NCBI RefSeq assembly: GCF_012912005.1
Contig: NZ_JABBEA010000002.1
Coordinates: 1-64,000, forward strand
Source of the DNA: Paenibacillus sp. SZ31
GTDB taxonomy: Bacteria > Bacillota > Bacilli > Paenibacillales > Paenibacillaceae
Reading direction: 5' to 3'
DNA length: 64,000 nucleotides
The number at the start of each line of letters is the position of its first letter. Within the stretch, counting starts at the first letter, position 1. Shown one piece after another: positions 1-8,048 of this stretch. Below the pieces are notes generated by a model that worked only from the letters and a program-made list of their open reading frames with translations, did not search any database and was not told the origin of the DNA. The position numbers were made by a program, and so were the translations under genes.

Positions 1-82
1 TCATTCTACACGAATCCGGCCATGGGCCATTTTTTATTTATTTCCAGTAGGTGTCGCACTTCATATTACAATTCGTCTAGTT

Positions 83-127
83 AAAAGGATGGGGAAATGG
101 GGTCAATCCATTCCTCATCCTTTTTGT
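83..127 (+). terminator. Rho-independent terminator of an upstream gene outside the window
   Basis: The arm AAAGGATGGGGAAATGG pairs with CCATTCCTCATCCTTT across a 7-base loop and is followed by TTTTTGTG. It presumably ends a gene lying left of base 1. No coding frame is evident in bases 1-80. Confidence 0.7.
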
Positions 128-137
128 GTTAAAAGCA

Positions 138-180
138 TTGACAACGGTTACATGGCATGAGAAAATGTACGCGCGTACAT
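138..180 (+). promoter_or_regulatory. Candidate sigma-A promoter with a perfect 16-bp LacI-type operator
   Basis: TTGACA at 138-143 is followed 17 bases later by GAAAAT (161-166), a mediocre -10. The perfect palindrome ATGTACGCGCGTACAT (165-180) overlaps it and has the central CG usual for LacI-family operators. It lies about 250 bases upstream of the LacI-family gene, which suggests autoregulation of the operon. The pairing of regulator and operator is inferred. Confidence 0.6.
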
Positions 181-220
181 AAATATATATTTTTAATTAC
201 TATTTGATTTATTGATGAGC

Positions 221-413
221 TATATATGTTGAACTAATCATTTGCACGATAACGGAGAGGACAGAAAAAACCTGAAAAAGCAAAGCGTTCGCCTTTATCC
301 CCGGATTTTCCCCTTTAGAAAAAAGGAATCGAAAAATCTGGGGATAACAGCGATTGGAAGGTTGTTCTGTCATCGTAGTGTCAGTGTAAATAATCTTTAG
401 TTCAACTTATATA
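221..413. repeat. Dispersed imperfect-palindrome repeat, full copy A
   Basis: The 17-base ends, TATATATGTTGAACTAA (221-237) and the inverse of 397-413, differ at one position. Inside, ATCCCCGGATTTTC pairs with GAAAAATCTGGGGAT, and an outer arm pairs ACAGAAAAAACCT with AGGTTGTTCTGT. The whole unit could fold as one long hairpin. The element lies between the promoter/operator at 138-180 and the LacI gene, and its right end touches the ribosome site. Related copies are at 4781, 9101, 33321 and 45233. Confidence 0.8.
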
Positions 414-429
414 AAAGGGGGTGAAATTC

Positions 430-1479
430 ATGGCATCTCGTAGAGAAGTGGCTGATCTTGCGGGGGTTTCCGAGGCAACCGTATCCCGGGTGCTTAATGG
501 GGTAGGTCCTATTAAAGAAGAGACGCGTCGCAAGGTTCTTGAAGCTTCCGAACAGTTAGGCTATGTGCCCAGCGCGCTTGCTCGCAGTTTTGCCAGAAGT
601 AAAAGCGGGAACCTTGGTGTGGTATTACCTTATGTTCCGAAAGCGCATCTGTTCTCGGCGTATTTTTTCTCGGAAATGCTCAGTGGGATTGGAAGCAAAG
701 CCAGAGACAATGGCATGGACCTGCTGGTCATGTTCCGGACACCCGGTGAAGTGATGAATTATACGGACCTGTTCCGGCGTCAGAAAGTGGATGCCTGCAT
801 TATCCTTGGTGCCAGAGATGATCACGAAGAACTGGTGGCCATGCAGCAGCTTCACCAGGAAGGTCACCCATTCTGTGTCATGAATCAGCATTTTGAAGGC
901 CAATCGTTCACGGAAGTGGATGCGGATCATGTGGAAGGAAGCAGGCTTGCCATACGCCATCTTACGGATCAGGGGTATCGCAAAATCGCTTTTCTCAATG
1001 GTCCGGACAGCTACTCTAACAGCCAAGAGCGAATGGAAGGTGTCCGTCTGGGTCTGCAAGAAGCGGGTATGGAGCTGGACCCTAGCCTATTGCTTGAGGG
1101 GAATTACAGCAGACGAAGCGGCATTGCGGCCGCGGCAATTGTAGCAGATCGACTACATGAGATTGACGCTATTTTTGCGGCCAATGACCGGATGGCTATT
1201 GGGATCATGCATGGTTTGCGTGAGCGGGGAATAGGGCCTGCGGATTTTCCGGCATTTGTGGGTTATGACGACTCCGATGCCGCCGAGATGGCGGTTCCGC
1301 CGCTGAGTAGCGTACGGGTTCCATTTTTTGAAATGGGTGAACTTGCAGCATCGAAGTTAATGCGTGGGTCAGTGGGTGGAACACCTGAAGCGAATAACCC
1401 GGTTGTATCCGTAACTGAATCAGCAAGAGCGTTGTTGCCTACCGAACTGATCATCCGTGCTTCTTCTATACGTCAATAG
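430..1479 (+). CDS. LacI-family transcriptional regulator
   Basis: This is a sugar-responsive repressor of about 349 residues, normal for LacI/GalR proteins. The N-terminal helix-turn-helix and hinge are clear (VADLAGVSEATVSRVLNG, residues 6-23), followed by a periplasmic-binding-protein-like sensor domain with an AANDRMAIG segment. I prefer ATG at 430 because AAAAGGGGG ends about 8 bases before it; an in-frame GTG at 421 sits inside that ribosome site. It heads an operon with two Gfo/Idh/MocA oxidoreductases and a ThuA-like gene, so it probably controls them through the palindrome at 165-180. The inducer cannot be read from the sequence. Confidence 0.9.
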   Translation: MASRREVADLAGVSEATVSRVLNGVGPIKEETRRKVLEASEQLGYVPSALARSFARSKSGNLGVVLPYVPKAHLFSAYFFSEMLSGIGSKARDNGMDLLVMFRTPGEVMNYTDLFRRQKVDACIILGARDDHEELVAMQQLHQEGHPFCVMNQHFEGQSFTEVDADHVEGSRLAIRHLTDQGYRKIAFLNGPDSYSNSQERMEGVRLGLQEAGMELDPSLLLEGNYSRRSGIAAAAIVADRLHEIDAIFAANDRMAIGIMHGLRERGIGPADFPAFVGYDDSDAAEMAVPPLSSVRVPFFEMGELAASKLMRGSVGGTPEANNPVVSVTESARALLPTELIIRASSIRQ

Positions 1480-1533
1480 TTTATTAGTGCATATATTGAA
1501 AGACTTTTTATTATTCCAAAGGAGGAAATGACC

Positions 1534-2706
1534 ATGTCAAATCGTCTTCGTGTCGGAATGGTTGGATACAAGTTTATGGGGAAGGCCCACAGTAACGCTT
1601 ATCGCAGTCTGCCAATGTTTTTCCCGTCTGCTCCGTTGCAGCCTGAGATGTCTGTGATCTGTGGACGTAACGAGCAGGGAGTTCAAGAGGCGGCGAGCCA
1701 GTTCGGTTGGTCCGAAAGTGTAACGGATTGGCGCGAACTGGTGAAGCGGGATGATATCGATCTGATTGATATTAACGCGCCAAGTGATGCCCATAAGGAA
1801 ATAGCTTTGGAAGCGGCTCGTCAGGGCAAGCATCTGTTCTGTGAGAAACCACTGGCCCTGTCGCTCGCAGATTCGCGTGAGATGCTTCAAGCAGCAGAGG
1901 ATGCTGGCGTCGCCCATATGGTGGGGTTCAACTATCGTTTCTCACCAGCAGTACAGTTAGCCAAAGATCTGGTGGAGAGCGGACGACTGGGTAAGATCTA
2001 TCATTTCCGTGCGTTTTTCCTTCAGGACTGGATTATGGACCCTTCGTTCCCATTGGTATGGCGTTTGCAAAAAGAAGTGGCTGGATCCGGTTCCCATGGG
2101 GATCTGGGCGCGCACTTAATCGATCTAGCTCGTTTCCTTGTTGGTGAATTCCAGGAAGTCATCGGCATGAGCGAAACCTTTATCAAAGAACGACCCCTTG
2201 CATCTGAGATGACCGGACTAAGTGCAAAGGGCAGTTCCAATGCAGATGCACCGATGGGAGAAGTAACTGTCGACGATGCTACGCTATTCCTTGCACGATT
2301 CGCAGGAGGTGCGCTGGGCAGCTTCGAGGCTACACGCTTTGCGGCGGGGCATCGCAGTACGAATTCGTTTGAGATTAACGGTAGCCTCGGCAGTGTACGA
2401 TTTGATTTTGAGCGTATGAATGAACTGGAAGTGTATTTCACAAAGGATGAAGAGGACGTACAGGGATTCCGCCGTGTATTGGCAACCGATCCTGCTCACA
2501 AATATTCCGAGGCCTGGTGGCCTGCCGGACATACGATTGGATTCGAGCACACGTTCACGCATGAAATGCTGGAGCTGGTGACTGCGATCTCTGAAGGACG
2601 ACAACCATCACCGAGTTTCCACGATGGGGTCGCCTGTCAGGCTGTACTTGAAGCCGTAGAACGCTCGGTGACAGAGCGACGCTGGGTGACGCTTGAAGAG
2701 ATGTGA
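1534..2706 (+). CDS. Gfo/Idh/MocA-family oxidoreductase
   Basis: A cytosolic NAD(P)-dependent sugar or cyclitol dehydrogenase of about 390 residues. The N-terminal Rossmann fold starts RVGMVGYKFMGKAHSNA, the family EKP motif is present (FCEKPLALS, near residue 97), and the C-terminal alpha/beta domain carries GSHGDLGAHLIDLARF, where the His and Asp usually act in catalysis. GGAGG at 1521-1525 gives 8-base spacing to ATG 1534; an upstream ATG at 1528 is too close. It lies between the LacI regulator and a ThuA-like gene. That context suggests oxidation of a glycoside to a 3-keto intermediate, as proposed for ThuB-type partners. The substrate is unknown. Confidence 0.88.
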   Translation: MSNRLRVGMVGYKFMGKAHSNAYRSLPMFFPSAPLQPEMSVICGRNEQGVQEAASQFGWSESVTDWRELVKRDDIDLIDINAPSDAHKEIALEAARQGKHLFCEKPLALSLADSREMLQAAEDAGVAHMVGFNYRFSPAVQLAKDLVESGRLGKIYHFRAFFLQDWIMDPSFPLVWRLQKEVAGSGSHGDLGAHLIDLARFLVGEFQEVIGMSETFIKERPLASEMTGLSAKGSSNADAPMGEVTVDDATLFLARFAGGALGSFEATRFAAGHRSTNSFEINGSLGSVRFDFERMNELEVYFTKDEEDVQGFRRVLATDPAHKYSEAWWPAGHTIGFEHTFTHEMLELVTAISEGRQPSPSFHDGVACQAVLEAVERSVTERRWVTLEEM

Positions 2707-2775
2707 GCAAGCAAGACAGCGAAGTCAGGATGAGGTTGAACACAACTAAAATATCCGAAAGCGAGTGATTAAACG

Positions 2776-3501
2776 ATGAGCAAAGCACTGATTGTATGGG
2801 GCGGTTGGGATGGACATGAACCGGAACAGGTAGCAGCAATTTTTGAACGCATTTTGAAGGAAGAGCAGTTTGAGGTTGAAGTCTCGAATACGTTGGATTC
2901 TTATGCAGATGCAGAGAAGCTGCTGGGTCTGGATCTAATCGTGCCATTGTGGACGATGGGGCAGATTGAGCAGGAGCTGGTCAATAACGTATCAGCGGCT
3001 GTTCAGAGCGGTGTCGGCTTGGCTGGTATTCATGGCGGCATGTGTGATGCCTTCCGAAATAACGTGGACTGGCAGTTTATGACGGGTGGACAATGGGTTG
3101 CCCATCCAGGTAACGATGGCGTGGAGTATATGGTGAACATGAAGCGCGGCTCTAGTCCGTTGTTGGATCATATTGAAGATTTTCAGGTGAAAAGCGAACA
3201 GTACTACCTGCACGTAGACCCGGCAGTGGAAGTGCTGGCAACGACTCGTTTTCCAGTGGTGACAGGCCCGCATGCGGCGAATGGACCCGTAGATATGCCG
3301 GTTGTTTGGACGAAACGCTGGGGCGCAGGACGGGTATTTTACAACTCACTGGGACACCATGCGGACATTGTAGACATGAAACCTGTGACTGAAATGATGC
3401 GCAGTGGCTTCAAATGGACGGCAGCAGGCAAAGAGCTTGCGAAGACCCGAGCAGGTGCAGTGAATGAAGTATACACAGGTATGGCGGACAACCAGAACTA
3501 A
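2776..3501 (+). CDS. ThuA-like domain protein (trehalose-utilisation family)
   Basis: A 241-residue protein with the class I glutamine-amidotransferase-like fold of the ThuA family. It opens with KALIVWGGWDGHEPEQV and carries GVGLAGIHGGMCDAF (near residue 80) and a C-terminal GAGRVFYNSLGHH, which is typical of ThuA. Family members act in metabolism of 3-keto disaccharides or glycosides, usually beside Gfo/Idh/MocA dehydrogenases, and that is the arrangement here. The ribosome site before ATG 2776 is weak (AAAGCGAG), so translation may depend partly on the upstream gene 69 bases away. The exact reaction is not settled. Confidence 0.82.
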   Translation: MSKALIVWGGWDGHEPEQVAAIFERILKEEQFEVEVSNTLDSYADAEKLLGLDLIVPLWTMGQIEQELVNNVSAAVQSGVGLAGIHGGMCDAFRNNVDWQFMTGGQWVAHPGNDGVEYMVNMKRGSSPLLDHIEDFQVKSEQYYLHVDPAVEVLATTRFPVVTGPHAANGPVDMPVVWTKRWGAGRVFYNSLGHHADIVDMKPVTEMMRSGFKWTAAGKELAKTRAGAVNEVYTGMADNQN

Positions 3502-3597
3502 TGAAATTGTAGTTTAGTTGCACACGTAAAGTCAGTCTCAACCATTCATCCTCAATGGATAAACCATTTCTGATCCACGGCGAAGGGAGCCCCAGGC

Positions 3598-4704
3598 ATG
3601 AAAACAATGAAAGTAGGCATTATTGGCTGCGGTAAAATCAGCGGAATATATATGGAAAACTGTCACCGGTTCGAGGTGCTGGAGCTTGTTGCTGTTGCGG
3701 ATCTCGACCGGAAACGTGCCGAGGAGCAGGCAGCAGCCTATAACGTGCCAAACGTCTACAGCGTCGACGAAATCTTGGCTGATCCCGAGATTGAACTGAT
3801 CATCAACCTGACGATTCCTTCCGTTCATGCGGATGTATGCTTGCGGGCGCTCGAATCAGGCAAACATGTCTATGTGGAAAAACCGCTCGCAGTTACCCGC
3901 GAGGAAGGTCAGGCCGTGCTCGAAAAAGCTAAGCGCAAAGGACTTCTCGTAGGCTGCGCGCCAGAGACGTTCTTCGGTTCAGGTATCCAGACTTCGCTTC
4001 AATTGGTGGAGGAGGGAGTGATCGGCAAGCCGGTGGCGGCGACCGCATTTATGATGAGTCGTGGTCATGAGCACTGGCACCCAGATCCGGAGTTTTATTA
4101 CGCGTCAGGCGGTGGGCCGATGTTTGATATGGGTCCATACTATCTCACCGCATTGGTCCAGCTGATGGGACCGATCAAGTCGATTGCAGGTATGACAGGT
4201 AAAGCCATGGAAGAACGGACGATTACGAGTGAGAAAAAGAGAGGCCAGACGGTTCCCGTCGAAATTCCAACTCACGTTACCGGTCTGCTACAGTTTGAAC
4301 AGGGAGCCATTGGCACACTGATTACGAGCTTTGACGTATTTGGCGGAAGTGCACTGCCACCGATTGAGATATATGGCACGCACGGTACATTGCAGGTACC
4401 TGACCCCAATACCTTCGGCGGTCCAGTTCGTTACCGCTTGCTGGGTGAACAGGAATGGACGGAGGTTCCGCTTCTCCCAGGGTATCAGGAGAATACACGT
4501 GGCATCGGTGTGGCAGATATGGCCTATGCAGCACATAGCGGACGTGCACACCGGGCAAGTGGGGAGCTGGCATACCACGTTCTTGAGGCCATGTGGGCAT
4601 TCCACGATTCATCAGATGAGCAGACATTCTACCAAATGAAAAGCTCGTGTCAGCGCCCAGCTGCATTGCCGGTGGATCTACCATTGTATACATTGGATAA
4701 ATAA
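3598..4704 (+). CDS. Gfo/Idh/MocA-family oxidoreductase
   Basis: The second dehydrogenase of this operon has 368 residues. It shows the nucleotide-binding start KVGIIGCGKISGIYMENC, the EKP motif in VYVEKPLAVTREEG (near residue 95), and a GGGPMFDMGPYYLTALVQLMG segment that forms the catalytic helix in this family. AAGGGAG at 3583-3589 sets the start at 3598. It is not a close copy of the dehydrogenase at 1534, so the two probably act at different steps, for example oxidation and reduction at the same ring carbon before and after ThuA acts. A terminator follows it. Confidence 0.88.
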   Translation: MKTMKVGIIGCGKISGIYMENCHRFEVLELVAVADLDRKRAEEQAAAYNVPNVYSVDEILADPEIELIINLTIPSVHADVCLRALESGKHVYVEKPLAVTREEGQAVLEKAKRKGLLVGCAPETFFGSGIQTSLQLVEEGVIGKPVAATAFMMSRGHEHWHPDPEFYYASGGGPMFDMGPYYLTALVQLMGPIKSIAGMTGKAMEERTITSEKKRGQTVPVEIPTHVTGLLQFEQGAIGTLITSFDVFGGSALPPIEIYGTHGTLQVPDPNTFGGPVRYRLLGEQEWTEVPLLPGYQENTRGIGVADMAYAAHSGRAHRASGELAYHVLEAMWAFHDSSDEQTFYQMKSSCQRPAALPVDLPLYTLDK

Positions 4705-4734
4705 GACAGTCATTATTGCTTATATCATGACGAA

Positions 4735-4776
4735 CAGCCCCTTTTCCTTCTAACAAGGAAAGGGGCTATTTTTTAT
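4735..4776 (+). terminator. Rho-independent terminator after the LacI/Gfo/ThuA operon
   Basis: AGCCCCTTTTCCTT pairs with AAGGAAAGGGGCT and is followed by ATTTTTTATT. It closes the operon that begins at 430. Confidence 0.85.
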
Positions 4777-4780
4777 TAAA

Positions 4781-4866
4781 TCAAAAAATCTGGGAATAAC
4801 AGCGATCGGAAGGTTGTTCTGTCATCGGAGTATCCAGTGTAAATATTCTTTAGTTCAACTTATATA
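4781..4866. repeat. Dispersed palindromic repeat, right-half fragment B
   Basis: This is the right half only. It carries AAAAAATCTGGGAATAACAG, then AAGGTTGTTCTGTCATCG, and ends TTTAGTTCAACTTATATA exactly like copy A. It ends 5 bases before the stop codon of the minus-strand gene at 4872. The left half is replaced by the terminator at 4735-4776. Confidence 0.75.
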
Positions 4867-4871
4867 GCCAT

Positions 4872-5690
4872 TTAGGGCTCGAAACCCGCCTGACTGATCC
4901 AGATCTCATCCTCGGCAAAATAGTCTTTTATCCGCTGAGCGACAATCTGATACGCATCTGGATGATACCAGTGCTCCATGTCCACTTGCTGATAGAGCGA
5001 CTCCATACCGAGTCGACGGGTGCGCTTGCCCTCACTGCCATCGCCCATGAAATAATCGTCAATGCATACACGCTGAACCAGAGGTCTCAAGATAGCTGCA
5101 AACTGTTCACTGCTGGGTAATACGGGAGCAATCGCAACCTGTGTGGGTATTCCAGCATCCCGCAACTGTTCCAGTGCACGTAAACGGCCTGCAATCGGGG
5201 GAGCGGAAGGACTGAAATGCTTGCGCATATCGTCCAGGTCCGTCTCCACGGTCATGCTTACCCGAACTCGGTCGCCTAGCTGCTGTAGCAGATCGATATC
5301 CCGTGTAACCAGTGGACTGCGGGTCTGAACCAAGACGAAATCCGGCGGAAACTGAACCATCGTTTCAAGCAAAGAACGCGTGATACACTCCTTGTACTCT
5401 GCGGGTTGATACGGGTCGGTACTGGATGACATGAATATGGTGACTTTGCCTTTCGGCAGGGCGCGCTGCAATTCTTTGGCGAATACTCTAGAAGCCTCCT
5501 GTTTCACATCGACCCAGCTTCCCCAATCCTCTTTGCGAAATAAAGAGACAGGAATCTGTCTGACATAACAATAGGAACAACCGAAGGCGCAGCCTGTGTA
5601 AGGATTCAGTGTATGTGTATAGCCATGAAGGAAACCTGTTCCTTTGTTCATTAACGTTTTAGGTACTTTGTAAGTAAGGTTGGTCTTCAT
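4872..5690 (-). CDS. SPL-family radical SAM protein (spore photoproduct lyase-like)
   Basis: A 272-residue radical SAM enzyme. Near residues 34-41 it has CAFGCSYC, a CX3CX2C cluster that would hold the [4Fe-4S] centre, as in spore photoproduct lyase, followed by segments typical of the SPL family (FMSSSTDPYQPAEYKE; VRVSMTVETD). It is shorter than B. subtilis SplB (about 340 residues), and the conserved repair cysteine cannot be assigned by eye, so the lesion or substrate is open. Its start overlaps the stop of adaA by 4 bases, so the two are translationally coupled. This ties it to alkylation or other DNA damage response. Fragment B abuts its 3' end. Confidence 0.8.
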   Translation of the reverse strand: MKTNLTYKVPKTLMNKGTGFLHGYTHTLNPYTGCAFGCSYCYVRQIPVSLFRKEDWGSWVDVKQEASRVFAKELQRALPKGKVTIFMSSSTDPYQPAEYKECITRSLLETMVQFPPDFVLVQTRSPLVTRDIDLLQQLGDRVRVSMTVETDLDDMRKHFSPSAPPIAGRLRALEQLRDAGIPTQVAIAPVLPSSEQFAAILRPLVQRVCIDDYFMGDGSEGKRTRRLGMESLYQQVDMEHWYHPDAYQIVAQRIKDYFAEDEIWISQAGFEP

Positions 5691-6271
5691 GAGTTGTCAT
5701 GCCTTTCGCGGTAGTGTGCAGGTGTGAGACCTGTATGTTTGCGAAATACAGTGATGAAATAAGCTGAGTTGGGTATACCGACATAGCGTCCAATATCGGT
5801 GACGTTAAGTCTTGTATTTTCAAGCAATTTCCGGGCTTCGGTGATTCGTTTTTCCTGAATATATTGAACAGGTGTGTGGCCTGTAATCCGCTTAAATACA
5901 CGATGCAGATGATAGGGACTGCCATGACTTACAGTGGCTAGGACATCCAAGGTTAGAGGTTCGGCGTAATGATGTTCGATGTAATCGGTGATCCCGTATA
6001 TCCACTCCTGATCCGGTACGCGCTCGCCGGTTGGCTTGCAACGTTTGCAGGGTCTGAACTTTCGTGCTAACGCTTCTTCAGCATGTTGAAATATTAGGAC
6101 ATTCTCAACTTTGGGTGCTCTGGACTTACAGGAAGGTCGACAGAAAATACCCGTTGTCTGCACACCGTAAAAGAAGATTCCATCATAAGAATTATCGTTG
6201 TGGATGATGGCATGCCAGTATTTTTGCTCTATAGATTCAGGCTGTATGCGATCTTGATCTCGACTTTCCAC
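5687..6271 (-). CDS. adaA: AdaA-type methylphosphotriester-DNA methyltransferase and AraC activator
   Basis: A protein of about 194 residues with two domains. The N-terminal Ada zinc domain has four cysteines at about 44, 48, 75 and 78 (GIFCRPSCKSR and FRPCKRCKP); the first is the methyl acceptor in the family. The C-terminal domain is an AraC-type double helix-turn-helix (GSPYHLHRVFKRITGHTPVQYIQEKR). It repairs methylphosphotriesters and, once methylated, activates transcription. The frame is open up to 6430, but GTG at 6271 follows AGAGGTGAG at good spacing and gives the length of B. subtilis AdaA. The usual adaB partner is absent; an SPL-like radical SAM gene follows instead. Confidence 0.9.
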   Translation of the reverse strand: MESRDQDRIQPESIEQKYWHAIIHNDNSYDGIFFYGVQTTGIFCRPSCKSRAPKVENVLIFQHAEEALARKFRPCKRCKPTGERVPDQEWIYGITDYIEHHYAEPLTLDVLATVSHGSPYHLHRVFKRITGHTPVQYIQEKRITEARKLLENTRLNVTDIGRYVGIPNSAYFITVFRKHTGLTPAHYRERHDNS

Positions 6272-6462
6272 GGTGATCACCTCACCTCTAATTATACCCC
6301 TGATTCCTTGGGATTGACGAAGTTTCGACTCAAAAAGCAAGATATCAATATCTGGAGATATAGCTCCTTCCTTCAATCTGAACGAAATATGAGCTACAAT
6401 ATACAAGATGGTATACAGGTTAGAACTCAAATGAAATTTATAGATGAAAGAGGTAGGTAGGC

Positions 6463-7443
6463 ATGGTTCGTTTTGGCGTAGTGGGTACCAACTGGATTAC
6501 AGAAAGGCTTCTGGAAGCTGCAGCACAGGTTGAAGGATTCAAATTGACCGCTGTGTATTCAAGAACTGAGGATAAGGCTAATGCATTTGCAGATAAATAT
6601 GAGGTTGAACATCGCTTCACTGATCTGGAAGAGTTGGCGGCAAGTGATGTGATCGATGCAGTCTACATCGCAACACCAAATACGGTTCATGCGGAGCAGG
6701 CTGAGCTTTTTCTGAGAAACGGTAAACATGTATTGTGCGAGAAACCTCTGGCTGCAAATAGCGCAGAAGTTCGGAGTATGATCGATACAGCACGAGAACA
6801 CGAGGTTCTGCTCATGGAAGCGATGAAATCGACCCTTGTTCCCCAGTTCAAAATGGTGAAGTCTAACCTGCATAAAATCGGTCCTGTCCGCAAATACGTA
6901 GCAGGATACTCCCAGTATTCTTCTCGTTACGACAAGTACAAAGAGGGGATTGTCCTGAACGCGTTCAAGCCTGAACTCGCTAATGGGGCGTTAATGGATC
7001 TCGGTGTGTATTGTCTCTATCCGCTGGTTACGTTGTTCGGTGCACCTAACCGGGTTCAGTCCCAAGCGATGATGCTGGAATCTGGCGTGGATGGACAAGG
7101 TAGCGTGCTGCTGGACTATGATGGGATGGATGCGGTCGTTACATACTCCAAAATCTCCAACTCTCATCTACCAAGCGAAATTATGGGGGAACTGGGCAGC
7201 ATTATCATTGACAAGATTGGTTCACCAGAACATGCAGAGATACGTTACAATGACGGTACAGTGGAGCAAATCACAGTCGAACAAAACCATCCGGCGATGT
7301 ATTATGAAGTGGAGGAGTTCGTGAATCTGGTTCAGCAAGGCGAAAAGGAATCCGGCATGAATACGTATGAACGCTCCTATGTGACGATGCAGGTTATGGA
7401 TCAGATTCGAAAGCAGATTGGGCTTGTGTTCCCTAACGATTGA
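6463..7443 (+). CDS. Gfo/Idh/MocA-family oxidoreductase
   Basis: A 326-residue NAD(P)-dependent dehydrogenase. It begins VRFGVVGTNWITERLLEAA (Rossmann fold), carries the EKP motif in VLCEKPLAAN (near residue 92), and has NGALMDLGVYCLYPLVTLFG in the C-terminal domain. It resembles the short YulF-like subgroup more than the two dehydrogenases at 1534 and 3598. AGAGGTAGG ends about 6 bases before ATG 6463. It is divergent from adaA and has no functional neighbour that reveals its substrate. A broken methyltransferase gene follows 30 bases downstream. Confidence 0.87.
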   Translation: MVRFGVVGTNWITERLLEAAAQVEGFKLTAVYSRTEDKANAFADKYEVEHRFTDLEELAASDVIDAVYIATPNTVHAEQAELFLRNGKHVLCEKPLAANSAEVRSMIDTAREHEVLLMEAMKSTLVPQFKMVKSNLHKIGPVRKYVAGYSQYSSRYDKYKEGIVLNAFKPELANGALMDLGVYCLYPLVTLFGAPNRVQSQAMMLESGVDGQGSVLLDYDGMDAVVTYSKISNSHLPSEIMGELGSIIIDKIGSPEHAEIRYNDGTVEQITVEQNHPAMYYEVEEFVNLVQQGEKESGMNTYERSYVTMQVMDQIRKQIGLVFPND

Positions 7444-7473
7444 TTCAAGAACAGGAAAGGTAGCTGAGACGAG

Positions 7474-8048
7474 ATGAGCAGAGATGAGCTGAGCAACTAT
7501 GGAGAGCATAAGAAGAACAGCGGAGAAGATCAGGAGTCCATTAATTCTGGAGGTTTGGAACTGACGCAGATCGTTTTCATAGGAAGAACCTTCGAGGAAT
7601 ATATGTATGGGATCAATTTTGGTCAATCCAGGGGTTAAAGGAAGAACGAACTCGTGCCATCACAGATTGCATCGTAGATATGAGAATGTATCCTGACCGT
7701 TATGTGGCGTCTGTGCTGCCGGAGCTTACCTTTGCCAATGAGCAATTCGATCTGACGTTATCCGCCCATTTCCTGTTTACGTATGCGGGTCGATTGGATG
7801 TTGATTTTCATGTTGCAACCGTCATGGAGCTGCTGCGTGTGACCAAACGAGAGGTTCGCATTTTTCCGACAGTGGATATGTCTGGCGATCGTTACAAGCA
7901 TATGGATGCTTTAAAATTAATACTCGAAGAGCGTGGGTGCACCGTATCCGAAGAACCAACAGCATATGAGTTTCAACGAAACGCTCACACCATGCTTCAA
8001 ATTGTTAAACATAAATCGAACAAGATAGGAGGTTTTTTGGATGAATAA
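7474..8048 (+). pseudogene. SAM-dependent methyltransferase pseudogene with an internal deletion
   Basis: Two fragments of one methyltransferase family lie in different frames. The first (7474-7638) encodes 54 residues ending in FIGRTFEEYMYGINFGQSRG before a stop; FIGRTFEEY is an N-terminal feature I recognise from this family. The second frame runs from about 7608 (YVWDQFWSIQGLKEERTRA) through FDLTLSAHFLFTYAGRLD and VTKREVRIFP to the stop at 8048; this is the usual C-terminal half. The glycine-rich SAM-binding core expected between them is missing and the frames do not match, so a deletion of very roughly 75-80 codons plus a frameshift is inferred. The end overlaps the next gene by 8 bases, so the remnant may still be transcribed. 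Confidence 0.72.

Noticed and set aside
6272..6430. N-terminal extension of AdaA by 53 codons
   Set aside because: No ribosome site before 6430, and AdaA proteins begin close to the GTG at 6271.
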